Positions 16,155-26,700 of a stretch of 64,000 nt of DNA are shown here, piece after piece. The translations under genes and the position numbers were made by a program. The notes under the pieces were generated by a model that was given only the letters and a program-made list of their open reading frames with translations, had not been told where the DNA came from and did no database searches. Numbering within the stretch: position 1 is the first letter of the stretch; each line of letters opens with the position of its first letter. The stretch is from JAVVEG01 sp041751425 (GTDB lineage Bacteria > Pseudomonadota > Gammaproteobacteria > Pseudomonadales > Pseudohongiellaceae). The DNA is taken from positions 124,001-188,000 of the forward strand of contig JBGSXL010000011.1 of NCBI GenBank assembly GCA_041751425.1, written 5' to 3'.

Positions 16155-18731
16155 ATGAGCTCTCCTGCAAGAGGTGCGTCCTTTAAACGCACACTATTGA
16201 AACGCGCATTGGGTTTTGGTCTGGTTATTCTGCTGGGCATTCTGAGTGCATTGCCCAACGTTCTGCCCCCCAATGTTCTGCAAACATTGCCGAACTGGTA
16301 TGCCAGTAATCAACTCAGTCTGGGCCTTGATCTACGAGGTGGTTCGCACCTTCTGCTGGCAATAGATACAGACGATCTGATGAACAATCAGAATCAGCAG
16401 TTTGCCGATGAGCTGCTTGAGCGATTGCGGGAAGCTGAGATTCGCTATAACCGTCCGCAGGTCACCACCGAAATAATTCGAATCAGTGCAAGAGATATTG
16501 CTGATATGCCGGAAATATCCCGCATAGCGCGCGCGCTGATTGCGGAACAGCAAAGCACTCTTCCGGCTTACACCACTGATACACAATCGAGTCAGATCAC
16601 GTTAACGGTGAGCGACCCTTTTCGCGAAAGCCTGCTGCAGGATGCTCTCACACAAAGTCTGGATGTGGTGCGCCGTCGTCTGGATGAGACCGGCATGGTG
16701 GAACCCACGATAGCTCGCCAGGGCAGCGACAGTATTGTTGTGCAGTTACCCGGTGTGACAGATCCGCAACGCATCAGGGAGTTACTGGGTACAACAGCAA
16801 GGATGACTTTTCACTGGCAGGCGGCTCCGGGAAGTGCCGATGTGATTGTGTTGCCGGACCAGGTTACGGACGAGCAGTATCGTCTGGAACGCCGCGTTGC
16901 TATGGAAGGTCGCCATGTACGCGGTGCCACCATGGTTTTGCAGGCACAGACTGGACAACCGGTGGTCAACTTCCGCCTGGACAGAGAAGGGGGACGTCTG
17001 TTCGGGGATATGACACAGGAAAACATTGGTCGCCCTCTGGCGGTCGTGCTGGATGGAGAAGTGGTTACTGCTCCCGTCATACGCTCTGCAATAACTACAG
17101 GCAGTGGTGAGATAAGTGGCAACTTCACAGCAGTACAGGCGACAGATCTGGCGATGCTATTGCGTTCAGGTGCTCTGCCTGCCGCCCTGGAAGTTATAGA
17201 GGAACGTACGGTAGGGCCCAATCTGGGCAGTGATTCTATTCGCATGGGATTAATAACCGGTATATTCGGTGCGCTGCTGGTTCTGGCTTTCATGGTTGCC
17301 GTTTATGGCGGCTGGGGGTTTATCGCCTGGGTGGGCCTGAGCGTGAACGTGGCACTCATCTTCGGTGTTCTCAGTTTGCTGGGCGCAACATTGACCTTAC
17401 CAGGTATAGCCGGATTGATTCTGGTGATGGGTATGGCGGTGGATGCCAATATCCTTATCAACGAAAGGATCAGGGAGGAACTGCGGCAAGGCAAAACTGC
17501 ATGGTTATCTTTAGATAATGGTTTTCGCAAAGCCTATGCCACCATTATTGACTCCAACATAACCACACTTATTGCCATCAGCTTTTTGTTCATGATGGGT
17601 TCTGGCCCTGTGCGTGGGTTCGCCGTCACGATGGGCATTGGATTGCTGACATCGTTGTTTACTGCGATCTCAGTTACCCGTTTGCTGATGGAATGGCGTG
17701 TGCGTGCATCCGGCAAAGACACCTTTAAGATGGCTGGTATACCTGCGCTCGATCGCATTGGTGAACGTTACGGGTCGAGCGGTAATGCCATCAACTTCAT
17801 GCGCGCCAGCGTTGCCGGTCTGGTCGTATCCGCTTTGCTTTCCACGATATCGGTAGGCCTGTTATTCAAGCCGGGTCTTGAGTACGGCATTGATTTCAGT
17901 GGCGGTGCTTTACTTGAGGTAAAGACATCTGGCACTTCAATTGAAGAGTTGCGCAATGCGTTGATCGTGGTAGATGCGGGAGAGGTGTCCGTGCAGGAAT
18001 ACGGTGATCAGACTGACTCTGGCGCCGGGTATCTTGTGCGAGTGCCTATGCAGCAAGCGGAGTCCGGAACCAATAGCAGTCTGATCGATCAGTTGAAAGC
18101 TGCAGTTCTGACAGTAGCTCCCGCTGCAGATTTTCCTCGCGCTGAACTGGTAGGCCCCAGAGTGAGTGGTGATTTCGCTGATATGAGTATTCTTGCGGTA
18201 CTGCTGGCCGGATTGGGAATGCTTGCGTATCTGTGGTTTCGTTTCGAGAATCATTTTGCAATAGCAGCAGTTATCACAATAGCGCTGGATCTCACCAAGA
18301 CAATCGGATTTTTTGCATTGACTGGGGTGGAGTTCAATCTGACAGCAGTCGCTGCGCTATTGGCACTGATTGGTTACTCGGTCAATGACAAGGTAGTCGT
18401 GTTCGACCGTATACGGGAGAACCTGCGGCTTATGCCTGACAAACCATTGGTCGAACTGCTCAATCAAAGCATTACCGCCACACTGACACGAACGCTGTTC
18501 ACTTCCTTGAGCACGATGGTGGCTGTGTTGCCTATGGCGATTGCCGGAGGTGCGGCGGTTTCGAGTTTTGCACTGCCCATGTTGTTTGGAATTATTATAA
18601 GCACCAGTTCCTCAATCTTCATCGCCGCGCCTATCGTGTTATTTCTTGGCAAGCGTCGCGAACGCCTGGGACTATCGCAACTGCACCAGGTAAATCAGGA
18701 GGAGGATGAGTTAGAAGCGCGCAGACCCTGA
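16155..18731 (+). CDS. secDF: fused protein translocase subunit SecDF
   Basis: 858 residues containing both SecD and SecF. The SecD half has an N-terminal membrane segment, LGLDLRGGSH at about 56-65, the periplasmic head, and a membrane core with VDANILINERIREEL near 429. The SecF half begins near residue 550 with YGIDFSGGAL at about 577 and NDKVVVFDRIREN near 744. SecDF uses the proton or sodium gradient to pull exported proteins through SecYEG. Most gammaproteobacteria encode separate secD and secF after yajC; here they are one gene and no yajC or tgt is adjacent, so this may be an extra or replacement copy. Confidence 0.93.
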   Translation: MSSPARGASFKRTLLKRALGFGLVILLGILSALPNVLPPNVLQTLPNWYASNQLSLGLDLRGGSHLLLAIDTDDLMNNQNQQFADELLERLREAEIRYNRPQVTTEIIRISARDIADMPEISRIARALIAEQQSTLPAYTTDTQSSQITLTVSDPFRESLLQDALTQSLDVVRRRLDETGMVEPTIARQGSDSIVVQLPGVTDPQRIRELLGTTARMTFHWQAAPGSADVIVLPDQVTDEQYRLERRVAMEGRHVRGATMVLQAQTGQPVVNFRLDREGGRLFGDMTQENIGRPLAVVLDGEVVTAPVIRSAITTGSGEISGNFTAVQATDLAMLLRSGALPAALEVIEERTVGPNLGSDSIRMGLITGIFGALLVLAFMVAVYGGWGFIAWVGLSVNVALIFGVLSLLGATLTLPGIAGLILVMGMAVDANILINERIREELRQGKTAWLSLDNGFRKAYATIIDSNITTLIAISFLFMMGSGPVRGFAVTMGIGLLTSLFTAISVTRLLMEWRVRASGKDTFKMAGIPALDRIGERYGSSGNAINFMRASVAGLVVSALLSTISVGLLFKPGLEYGIDFSGGALLEVKTSGTSIEELRNALIVVDAGEVSVQEYGDQTDSGAGYLVRVPMQQAESGTNSSLIDQLKAAVLTVAPAADFPRAELVGPRVSGDFADMSILAVLLAGLGMLAYLWFRFENHFAIAAVITIALDLTKTIGFFALTGVEFNLTAVAALLALIGYSVNDKVVVFDRIRENLRLMPDKPLVELLNQSITATLTRTLFTSLSTMVAVLPMAIAGGAAVSSFALPMLFGIIISTSSSIFIAAPIVLFLGKRRERLGLSQLHQVNQEEDELEARRP

Positions 18732-18814
18732 TTCGGGTTTCGCTGCATAAAATAGACTTGGTAAGCGGTTATGCCTCAGGCAAAATGAGCGTTTGATGCA
18801 TCCTGGGGTCGCTG

Positions 18815-20530
18815 ATGGATATCGCAACCATCAACAGCTTTTTTCTGATCGGTGCGCTGCTGGTAGCCAGCAGCGTGCTGGTCAGTGCTGTGTCATCCCG
18901 TCTCGGTGTTCCCATTCTCGTCATATTTCTGGGCGTGGGCATGCTGGCTGGGGAGGATGGGATAGGTGGCATCCAGTTCAATGATTACTCAATAGCCTAT
19001 TTAGTCACCAACCTGGCGCTGGCAATTATCCTGTTGGACGGTGGTATGCGAACCCGGGTTGCTACATTCAAAGTGGCATTGGGTCCTGCTTTATCATTGG
19101 CCAGTGTTGGCGTGATACTCACTGCCGCAATGACCGGCATGATGGCGGCCTGGTTATTCGATTTCAATCTTCTGCAAGGTATGCTGATCGGCGCTATCGT
19201 CGGCTCTACCGACGCAGCGGCGGTATTTTCCCTGTTAGGCCCGCGCAGTTTGAACGAACGGGTAGGTGCCACGCTGGAGATCGAATCCGGCAGCAACGAC
19301 CCGATGGCGATATTCCTGACTGTGGCGCTTATCGACATGCTCGCCAGCGGTCAGCAAAGTTTCGGCTGGTTCTTCGCGGTCAACCTGCTGCAGCAATTCA
19401 GTTTGGGCGTTATGCTTGGCTTGGCAGGCGGCTGGTTTCTCCATTACGTGATCAACCGCAGTACGCTGGCGAATGGCTTGTATCCTCTGCTGGCGGTCAG
19501 CGGCGGGTTGATGATTTATGCACTGACCAACATCGCCGGGGGCAGCGGCATTTTGGCCATTTATATCTGCGGCCTGTTGCTGGGACACAAACCTATTCGC
19601 AGCCGCACCTCCATTCTCAGTGTACTGGATGGTCTGGCGTGGCTCAGTCAGATCGGCATGTTCCTTGTGTTGGGTCTGCTGCTGACGCCCAGTGATTTAT
19701 TGCCAATTGCAGTGCCAGGCTTCGCATTGGCTTTATGGATGATTTTTATCGCGCGGCCTTTGGCGGTATTTATCAGTCTGGCACCATTCAGTCGTTTCAA
19801 GATGCGGGAACGCTGGTTCATTTCGTGGGTAGGCTTGCGCGGTGCGGTACCGATTATTCTGGCGGTTTATCCGATCATGGCCGGGTTGCCAAACGCCCAG
19901 ACTTTTTTCAATCTGGCTTTCTTCGTGGTGCTGGTTTCTCTTTTGGTGCAGGGCAGTTCTCTGCCGTTTGCAACCCGTCTGGCGAAAGTAGAAGTGCCCC
20001 CGCAGCCCAAACCTATCTCCAGATCCGGATTGGAGATTCATCCCACCAGCCAGTGGGAATTGTTTGTCTATCGCCTGGGCGCGGAGAAATGGTGTATCAA
20101 CACTGAATTGCGGCGTTTGAAAATGCCGGAGGGAACACGTATCGCCGCATTATTCCGCGGCAAAGAACTTTTACATCCATCGGGTAGTACGCGCTTATTG
20201 GCAGACGATATTCTGTGCATTGTCGGACATGAAGAAGATCTCAACGCGCTGGGTAAACTGTTCAGTGAAGCGCCGTTGTCGCAGAATGATCAGTGGTTCT
20301 TCGGAGATTTCATTCTGGATGCCGCCGCGCGACTGGTTGATCTGGCGCCGGTATATGGATTCGTAGTGCAGGAGGAGGATCCGCAACAAAGTATCGGTAC
20401 CTTCTTCACGCGCAAGATGGGCGGTAAACCGGTAGTAGGTGACCAGATGGAGTGGCAGGGTTTTATCTGGAGCGTGGCGGCCATGGAGCATGGCAAGGTG
20501 AGCCGGATAGGACTCAAGCTGGCCCGATGA
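18815..20530 (+). CDS. K+/H+ antiporter, CPA1 family (NhaP2/CvrA-like)
   Basis: A 571-residue membrane protein with about 12-13 hydrophobic segments covering residues 1-390. The CPA1 core includes IVGSTDAAAVFSLLG and ESGSNDPMAIFLTVALID (the ND-type ion site). A cytoplasmic C-terminus follows: a TrkA-C-like domain (LRRLKMPEGTRIAALFR...LADDILCIVG) and a terminal CorC/HlyC-like domain. The architecture and length match NhaP2 (CvrA) K+/H+ antiporters used in potassium and pH homeostasis. The ATG at 18815 is taken because it directly precedes the first membrane segment. Confidence 0.88.
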   Translation: MDIATINSFFLIGALLVASSVLVSAVSSRLGVPILVIFLGVGMLAGEDGIGGIQFNDYSIAYLVTNLALAIILLDGGMRTRVATFKVALGPALSLASVGVILTAAMTGMMAAWLFDFNLLQGMLIGAIVGSTDAAAVFSLLGPRSLNERVGATLEIESGSNDPMAIFLTVALIDMLASGQQSFGWFFAVNLLQQFSLGVMLGLAGGWFLHYVINRSTLANGLYPLLAVSGGLMIYALTNIAGGSGILAIYICGLLLGHKPIRSRTSILSVLDGLAWLSQIGMFLVLGLLLTPSDLLPIAVPGFALALWMIFIARPLAVFISLAPFSRFKMRERWFISWVGLRGAVPIILAVYPIMAGLPNAQTFFNLAFFVVLVSLLVQGSSLPFATRLAKVEVPPQPKPISRSGLEIHPTSQWELFVYRLGAEKWCINTELRRLKMPEGTRIAALFRGKELLHPSGSTRLLADDILCIVGHEEDLNALGKLFSEAPLSQNDQWFFGDFILDAAARLVDLAPVYGFVVQEEDPQQSIGTFFTRKMGGKPVVGDQMEWQGFIWSVAAMEHGKVSRIGLKLAR

Positions 20531-20607
20531 AACTCACGTAGATATTAGTGCTAAACTCAAGCCACGTTGGCTCAAGCAAAATAAATCAAAACAGCAGGAG
20601 GCAGGGC

Positions 20608-21663
20608 ATGCCCATAACAAACAGGTTTTCATGTTCCAGTATTTTCGTAAGCATCGCGGTGCTTGTGGCACTATTCCTGGCAATGATCAGCGGCACACAG
20701 CAGGCGTTCGCACAAGGCACACCACCCAGCGAACCACCGGCTGACTGGGGACCGATATCCTCAAGCATGGAGGAGATTCCGTATCCCTATCCGGTTCATT
20801 ACCTGGACGTCAGGTTGTTTGGTCAGGATGGTCGGCAGGCTTATATGGACGTTCCTCCCAGCGGTAATGCAAACGGGCAAACCGTCATGCTGTTCCATGG
20901 GATGAATTTCGCTGGCATAGGGTTTACGCCAACCATCGTTGCACTTACCAACGCAGGTTTTCGCGTGATCGTGGTGGACCGTATCGGCTATGGTCGCTCG
21001 TCAAAAATGGATATTCCCTACAATCTGAATATCTTTGCCTTGCACGCCAAGCAAATACTGGATCATCTGGGTATCGAGAAAACAGCAATCCTTGGACACT
21101 CCATGGGTGGCATGGTCGCCAGCCGTTTTGCGATGACCTTCTCTGATGTGACAACCCATGTGGTGATGGTTAACCAGATTGGCATGAGCGATCAGCGCCA
21201 AGGCCGGCCCTGGGGGGATATAGAGACTGCTTATCAGGGGGTTCTGAACAACACGTCGTATCAGTCCATCCTTGCCAATCATATGCGCTACTACAACTCG
21301 GAAATTAAACCCGAGTACCTGGAGTTCGTGCGTTATCAGTATGGTCAGACACTGACGTCGGAATGGCCATTGCTGGCGCGTATTCGTGCGTGGCAACAGG
21401 CAATTCTGTACTTTGATCCTGTCGTTTACGACTGGCAGCATATCTCTTCCAAGGCTCTGGTTATCGGCGGTGCAGATGATCGTCTGACAACGAATTTTGC
21501 TGGCCAGGCGCGGGGCGTGGCGGAAGCATTGCAGAATGCCGAACTGATTCTTTATCCCGGCATAGGGCACAACCCGCATTTCGAATACCCGGAGCAGTAT
21601 CACGCGGATCTGATCACGTTCCTGCGTTCTGACCCAGACGAGCCTGCACGGACGGGCTGGTAA
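20608..21663 (+). CDS. secreted alpha/beta hydrolase
   Basis: 351 residues. The signal peptide is clear: a basic start, a hydrophobic core (FVSIAVLVALFLAMI), and cleavage probably after AFA in TQQAFAQG. The hydrolase fold shows an oxyanion region LFHGMNFAG, a nucleophile elbow GHSMGG with Ser165, an acid in GGADD (about D290), and His321 in GIGHNPHFE. The substrate is unknown; it resembles haloalkane-dehalogenase/epoxide-hydrolase-like enzymes, but Ser as nucleophile points to an esterase or lactonase type. The start at 20608 follows GGAGG by 7 bases; the in-frame ATG at 20548 lacks one and would precede the signal peptide. Confidence 0.85.
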   Translation: MPITNRFSCSSIFVSIAVLVALFLAMISGTQQAFAQGTPPSEPPADWGPISSSMEEIPYPYPVHYLDVRLFGQDGRQAYMDVPPSGNANGQTVMLFHGMNFAGIGFTPTIVALTNAGFRVIVVDRIGYGRSSKMDIPYNLNIFALHAKQILDHLGIEKTAILGHSMGGMVASRFAMTFSDVTTHVVMVNQIGMSDQRQGRPWGDIETAYQGVLNNTSYQSILANHMRYYNSEIKPEYLEFVRYQYGQTLTSEWPLLARIRAWQQAILYFDPVVYDWQHISSKALVIGGADDRLTTNFAGQARGVAEALQNAELILYPGIGHNPHFEYPEQYHADLITFLRSDPDEPARTGW

Positions 21664-21672
21664 CATACAACC

Positions 21673-21722
21673 GCCGGGAGTGCTGGTTGCACTTCCGGCA
21701 ACCCACCGCTGCGCGGGGTTCT
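21673..21722 (+). terminator. paired hairpins after the hydrolase gene
   Basis: GCCGGGAGTGC-TGGTT-GCACTTCCGGC (21673-21699) forms an 11-base-pair stem with one G-U pair. A second stem AACCC/GGGTT follows at 21700-21722, trailed by CTTGGTTTGT. The T content after the second stem is modest, so this may be a terminator or only an mRNA 3'-end structure. Confidence 0.45.
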
Positions 21723-21874
21723 TGGTTTGTCCACAGCACTCCGACAGCAGCGAGCTGTGGCGAAAATCCATTGATCGCTTAAACCGGCAGTTCTGTCGGG
21801 TCGCTACTTAATGTTGTTTCCTTTCTACCCATTTCAAACTACACTTCGCGATCGTTTACTTTGTTTAGCTCAAA

Positions 21875-21916
21875 TTGAACGAATTGAATCTTAAGCTACC
21901 CTGCCTGTGACAGGCA
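21875..21916 (+). promoter_or_regulatory. putative promoter and operator of the gbsR-like/RND operon
   Basis: TTGAAC (21875-21880), a 16-base spacer and TACCCT (21897-21902) make a reasonable sigma-70 promoter. Directly over the expected start lies the inverted repeat TGCCTG-TGA-CAGGCA (21902-21916), placed where an autoregulator would bind, and AATTGAA is directly repeated just before. Binding by the adjacent GbsR-like protein is inference. Confidence 0.35.
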
Positions 21917-21940
21917 TTCAGTTGAACCGAGCAGCAATAT

Positions 21941-22468
21941 ATGAGTCACGAGTTTCAAAATGACGCCGATAGCTTCAGCGGCACAGCCAGCGCTGAAAGT
22001 CAGCCCTACGCTGAGAAGGGGGCCGCGCCAGTTGATGGCATTGAGCAGTTTATCGAGCAAATGGGTATGTCTGCGCAGGCGGACGGCGTGCCGCGTATTG
22101 CCGGGCGGATATTCGGTTACTTTATCCTCCACGGTGGGCCGGTTAGTTTCGCGCAATTAGCCAGGGAGCTGAAGGTAAGCAGGGGCAGCGTCAGTACCAA
22201 CGCGCGCATATTGTCTGCGATTGGCTTTATTGAACGTGTCACCAAACCCGGAGACAGGCAGGATTATTATCAGCTGGCCGCGTCTCCCTATTTGCGCATG
22301 ATTGAAGGCTATCTTGGCAGAATGCGACGCATGCAGAACATCCTGGGACAAGCTAACGAGAATATTCCAGAAACGATGACCGCCACCCGGGCACGGTTGG
22401 CACAAATGAATCACTTCTATGAAGTCGCCGTCAAAAGCAATGAGCAATTGCTCAAGGAATTGACATGA
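21941..22468 (+). CDS. GbsR/MarR-like transcriptional regulator of the RND efflux operon
   Basis: A 175-residue winged-helix protein of the GbsR type: IEQFIEQMGMSAQADGVPRIAGRIFGYF precedes the helix-turn-helix VSFAQLARELKVSRGSVSTNARIL (about 83-106), then the wing RVTKPGDRQDYYQL and C-terminal helices. Members sense small molecules and repress neighbouring transporter genes. Only 13 bases separate it from the adaptor gene, so it very likely controls the two efflux genes that follow. Confidence 0.85.
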   Translation: MSHEFQNDADSFSGTASAESQPYAEKGAAPVDGIEQFIEQMGMSAQADGVPRIAGRIFGYFILHGGPVSFAQLARELKVSRGSVSTNARILSAIGFIERVTKPGDRQDYYQLAASPYLRMIEGYLGRMRRMQNILGQANENIPETMTATRARLAQMNHFYEVAVKSNEQLLKELT

Positions 22469-22481
22469 AGTTGGGAAGTAT

Positions 22482-23702
22482 ATGAAAAGAATAGTCATTC
22501 CATTCACGATTGTAGCTGTTGCGGTTGGTGCGGCTGCATTTCTCATTATGAACAGTCCGCAGCCAGCGGTGCAGGCTCCCGAAGAGCGCACACTGCAGGT
22601 TGCAACCATGCGCGTCAGTCCGGAGGATATTACCTTCAGGATCAGTTCGCAGGGAACAGTTGAACCACGAACACAAACGACATTGGTGGCGGAAGTGTCT
22701 GGCAAAGTCGTCAGTGTTGCAGATAAATTCGTTGTGGGTGGTTTTTTCCAACGCGGAGAAGTTCTGATCAGTCTGGATGATGCGGATTATGCAGTGAACG
22801 TGCAGCAGGCGCAGGCGAATCTGTTAACGGCAGAAGCGCAGTTGGTGCAGGAAACAGCGCAGGCAGAACAACTAGTGCGACAGTGGCAGCAATCCGGACG
22901 CGCGCTAGCAGACGCGCCGCCTCTGGCTTTGCGCACACCATTTTTAGCAGAAGCAAAATCGCGGGTATTGTTTGCCGAGGCGGATCTTGCGCGCGCGGAG
23001 CGTCAATTGGAGCGAACACGAATTCGTGCTCCGTACGATGGTCTGGTCAGAGAAAAGTATGTCGATATTGGTCAGTTCGTTGGTACAGGCGCGCAGATCG
23101 CGCTGACATTTGCCGTTGACTTTGCAGAGATCAGATTGCCATTGACCGATGGCGATCTTGCATATCTTGAGTTACCACGCCCCGGTCAAAGTTTTAGTCA
23201 GGCTGGAACAATACGGGAAGGCGGGAACGTAATAGCAGGAAACGGACCGGCAGTCACCCTGGAGGCGACAGTCGCAGGCCGACGTCACAAATGGCAGGGC
23301 AAAATAGTGCGCTCGGAAGGAGTTATCGATAGCAGCACGCGTGTCACTTACGCGGTAGCACAAATTCCGGACCCCTATGGTTTGTATAAGACGGATTTTT
23401 CTACACCGCTGGCAATCGGCAGTTTTGTCAATGCAACTCTGGAAGGTACAACCAGCAGAGGCGTAGTGCGCTTGCCGCATACGGCAGTGCGAGACAGTAA
23501 CGTTGTGATGCTGATGGATGGCGAGCAGCGCTTACGTCAACGCAATGTTGAAATTTTGCGCACCGACAGTGAATTTACTTACATCGGAAGCGGGCTGCTA
23601 CCCGGGGATCAGGTAATTGTGTCTCCTGTTCCCATTCCTATTGAAGGCATGCGTGTAGTTCCTGCGTCCAGCGTCCTGTCAGCCGTTGGGGTTGCGCAAT
23701 GA
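22482..23702 (+). CDS. RND efflux periplasmic adaptor (membrane fusion protein)
   Basis: 406 residues with an N-terminal membrane anchor (VIPFTIVAVAVGAAAFLIM), a beta-barrel/lipoyl region (SQGTVEPRTQTTLVAEVSGKV, then RIRAPYDGLVREKYVDIGQF), and an Ala/Gln/Glu-rich alpha-hairpin between them (about 100-175). It bridges the inner membrane pump to an outer membrane channel. It overlaps the permease gene by 4 bases (ATGA). No tolC-like gene is adjacent, so a channel encoded elsewhere must serve. Confidence 0.92.
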   Translation: MKRIVIPFTIVAVAVGAAAFLIMNSPQPAVQAPEERTLQVATMRVSPEDITFRISSQGTVEPRTQTTLVAEVSGKVVSVADKFVVGGFFQRGEVLISLDDADYAVNVQQAQANLLTAEAQLVQETAQAEQLVRQWQQSGRALADAPPLALRTPFLAEAKSRVLFAEADLARAERQLERTRIRAPYDGLVREKYVDIGQFVGTGAQIALTFAVDFAEIRLPLTDGDLAYLELPRPGQSFSQAGTIREGGNVIAGNGPAVTLEATVAGRRHKWQGKIVRSEGVIDSSTRVTYAVAQIPDPYGLYKTDFSTPLAIGSFVNATLEGTTSRGVVRLPHTAVRDSNVVMLMDGEQRLRQRNVEILRTDSEFTYIGSGLLPGDQVIVSPVPIPIEGMRVVPASSVLSAVGVAQ

Positions 23703-26700
23703 AACCCATTGAGACAACTGAACATAAAGGGATCATTGCCTGGTTCAGTGGCAATGGTGTAGCCGCCAATCTGCTGATGATGTTTATTCTTGCCGCAGGA
23801 CTTGCATCCGCTTTTACTATCAAGGTGCAGATATTTCCTGACTTCGAAACGCGCACAATACAAGTCTCCATGGCTTACCCCGGTGCCGCACCGGAGGAAG
23901 TGGAAGAGGCCATTGTAATCCGGATTGAAGAGGCTCTGCAGGGATTGAGTGGCATCAGTCGCATGCGAGCCACTGCGCGTGAAAGCATGGGATCCGTCAT
24001 TTTGGAGATAGCGCAGGACTATGAAATAAATGAAGTGCTGGATGAAATCAATAGCAGAATAAACAGCATCTCCACATTCCCTGCTGGCGTGGAACGACCC
24101 ACGGTGCGTGAATTTGAAATAACGCAATCGGTAATGAACGTGTCCATCTACGGCGATCTGGACGACAAGGCGTTGAAAACGTTTGCCCATGAAATCCGGG
24201 AGGAAATTTTGGCACTACCGATGGTCAGCCAGGCGACAATTCTTGGTGACCGTGACTACGAGATCGCCATTGAAGTTTCAGAGAACACCTTGCGCGAATA
24301 TGGCCTGACACTCGACCAGGTGGCCAATGCAATTCGTGTTGCTTCCATAGATATGCCAGGTGGCGCTATTCGAACGGAAACGGGTCGTATTCAACTGCGC
24401 ACCAAAGCGCAGGCATACACCGGCACCGACTTTGGCAACATAGTGCTGCGCAGTAATCCTGATGGCACCCGTTTGCTGGTGCGTGATGTTGCTACTGTTA
24501 TAGACGGGTTTGTAGAGACCGAAAACTTTTCGCGTTTTGATGGCAATCGCTCACTGAGCATTCAGGTTCTGGCAACCCGCGAACAAAATGTGCTGGAGAT
24601 TGAAGAAGAGGTTACTGCGTATATCGATGCCCGGCAACCAACTCTGCCTGCCGGTGTCAGCGTGGATAGTTGGGGAAGTCAAGCCTATTATCTGGCGAGC
24701 CAGTTGAACATGATGCTGGGCAATCTCGCGATGGGCGCCGTGTTGGTTTTCCTGGTGCTCACCACGTTCCTGCGCCTGAATATTGCATTGTGGGTGATGC
24801 TGGGAATTCCCATCAGTTTCCTCGGCGCAATCTGGTTGATGCCTATCGGACCTTTCCCGGTAGACATTAATATGATCAGTCTGTTCGGATTGATCCTGGT
24901 GTTGGGTATCGTAGTGGACGATGCCATCATAACGGCAGAAAGTGTGCACTCCGAGGTCACGCGCAATGGCCACAGCCTTGATAACGTAATCAAGGGGACG
25001 CACAGAGTGGCGGTGCCGGCCACCTTCGGCGTACTCACCACCATTGCCGCATTCGCGCCTATGCTATTGGTAGGGGGGCAGGCCGCACCCTTTTTCGAAG
25101 CCATAGGCATGGTTGTGATTCTGTGCCTGTTGTTCTCCCTGGTTGAATCGAAACTGATCCTGCCGGCGCATTTGGCACATGCGCGATTGAATGTGGTCAA
25201 CAAGAAGCCGGGCTTACTGATTCGCTTTCAGGATGAAGTTGCACGGCGACTCGAGTATTTCATTCAAGAAATATACCGACCGTTTCTTGAGAAGGCGTTG
25301 ATTAATCGTTACACCACTGTGTCTGTTTTTCTTGCCGCGCTTATTCTCAGTATTGGCCTGGTTGCCGGCAATGTTGTCAAGTTCGAGTTCTTCCCGAATA
25401 TCCCCAGCGACTTCATTAATGCGCAGTTGGAAATGAACGACGGAGTCTCCTACGCGGAACGCAATGCCGCGCTGGCGCGCATTGAACAGGCAGTACTTTC
25501 ATTGAATGATGATTTCCCGGATGAGATGCCTATCGATCACGTGATGGTTTTCACTTCGGGAGACAATGCAGGATCAGTCACAGTTGAATTGACCAAAGCA
25601 GGCGTTGCACGGCAGTTGAGCGCTATAGAAATTGAACAGCACTGGCGCGACAAAACCGGCTTCATCGCCAATACCAAGGAGCTGCGTTTCTTCTCCAGCA
25701 CTAATGCAGGTGGAGGCGCCAAGATCAACCTGCAGCTGACCGGTGCGCGTTATGACGAACTGGAAAAAGCCGCTGGCGAATTGCAATTGCGATTGAGCGA
25801 CTATGCTGGCGTTTTCGATGTCACCAATTCATACAATTCTGGCAGCGAAGAGATAACATTACAGATAAAGCCCGAAGCTGAACAATTAGGTCTCAGTTCC
25901 AACGCGTTGGGCAGCCAGGTGCGTCAAGCTTTCTATGGTGAAGAAGCACAACGCATTTTGCGCGGACGCGATGAGCTCAAAGTGATGGTGCGCTATCCGG
26001 AAGCGGAACGTGTTTCCATTGCGAACCTGGAGAACATGCGCATTCGTACCGCAAGCGGAGACGAGATCCCCTTCGCGCAAGTCGCTGAAGCATCAATTGG
26101 TGAAGGCTTTGCTGCGATCAATCGTATCGAACGGCAGAGAACTGTCACCATTACCGCTGACGTGAATGCGGAGATTGCGCAATCCAGCACTGTTATTCAG
26201 GATGTAATGCGCAACGCGATTCCGGAAATTCTGGCCAAATACCCCAGCGTCAATTTTGGGCTGGGTGGCGCCAGCCAGGAACAGGCAGAACTGATTCAAC
26301 GCATCGCTATCTTTTTTGGTGCTGCGATGTTTCTGATTTATGCACTGCTGGCGGTTCCGTTGCGCTCTTATATACAGCCGTTGATTGTGATGGCCGTGAT
26401 TCCGTTTGGTATGGTGGGTGCGTTAGTCGGGCATATATTGTTCGATACCACGATCAGCATGATGTCACTATTTGGCCTGGTCGCGCTGTCTGGCGTGATA
26501 GTCAACGATAGTCTGATCATGGTGGACTTTGTTAATCGCGGACGGCGGGAAGGGATGAATTTGCATGATGCGGTAGTGGCGGCTGGGACCAGTCGATTCC
26601 GGGCTATTTTGTTGACTACGTTAACGACTTTCCTGGGGCTGTTGCCGATCATGTTTGAGACCAGTATGCAGGCGCAGTTGGTTATTCCGATGACGCTGTC

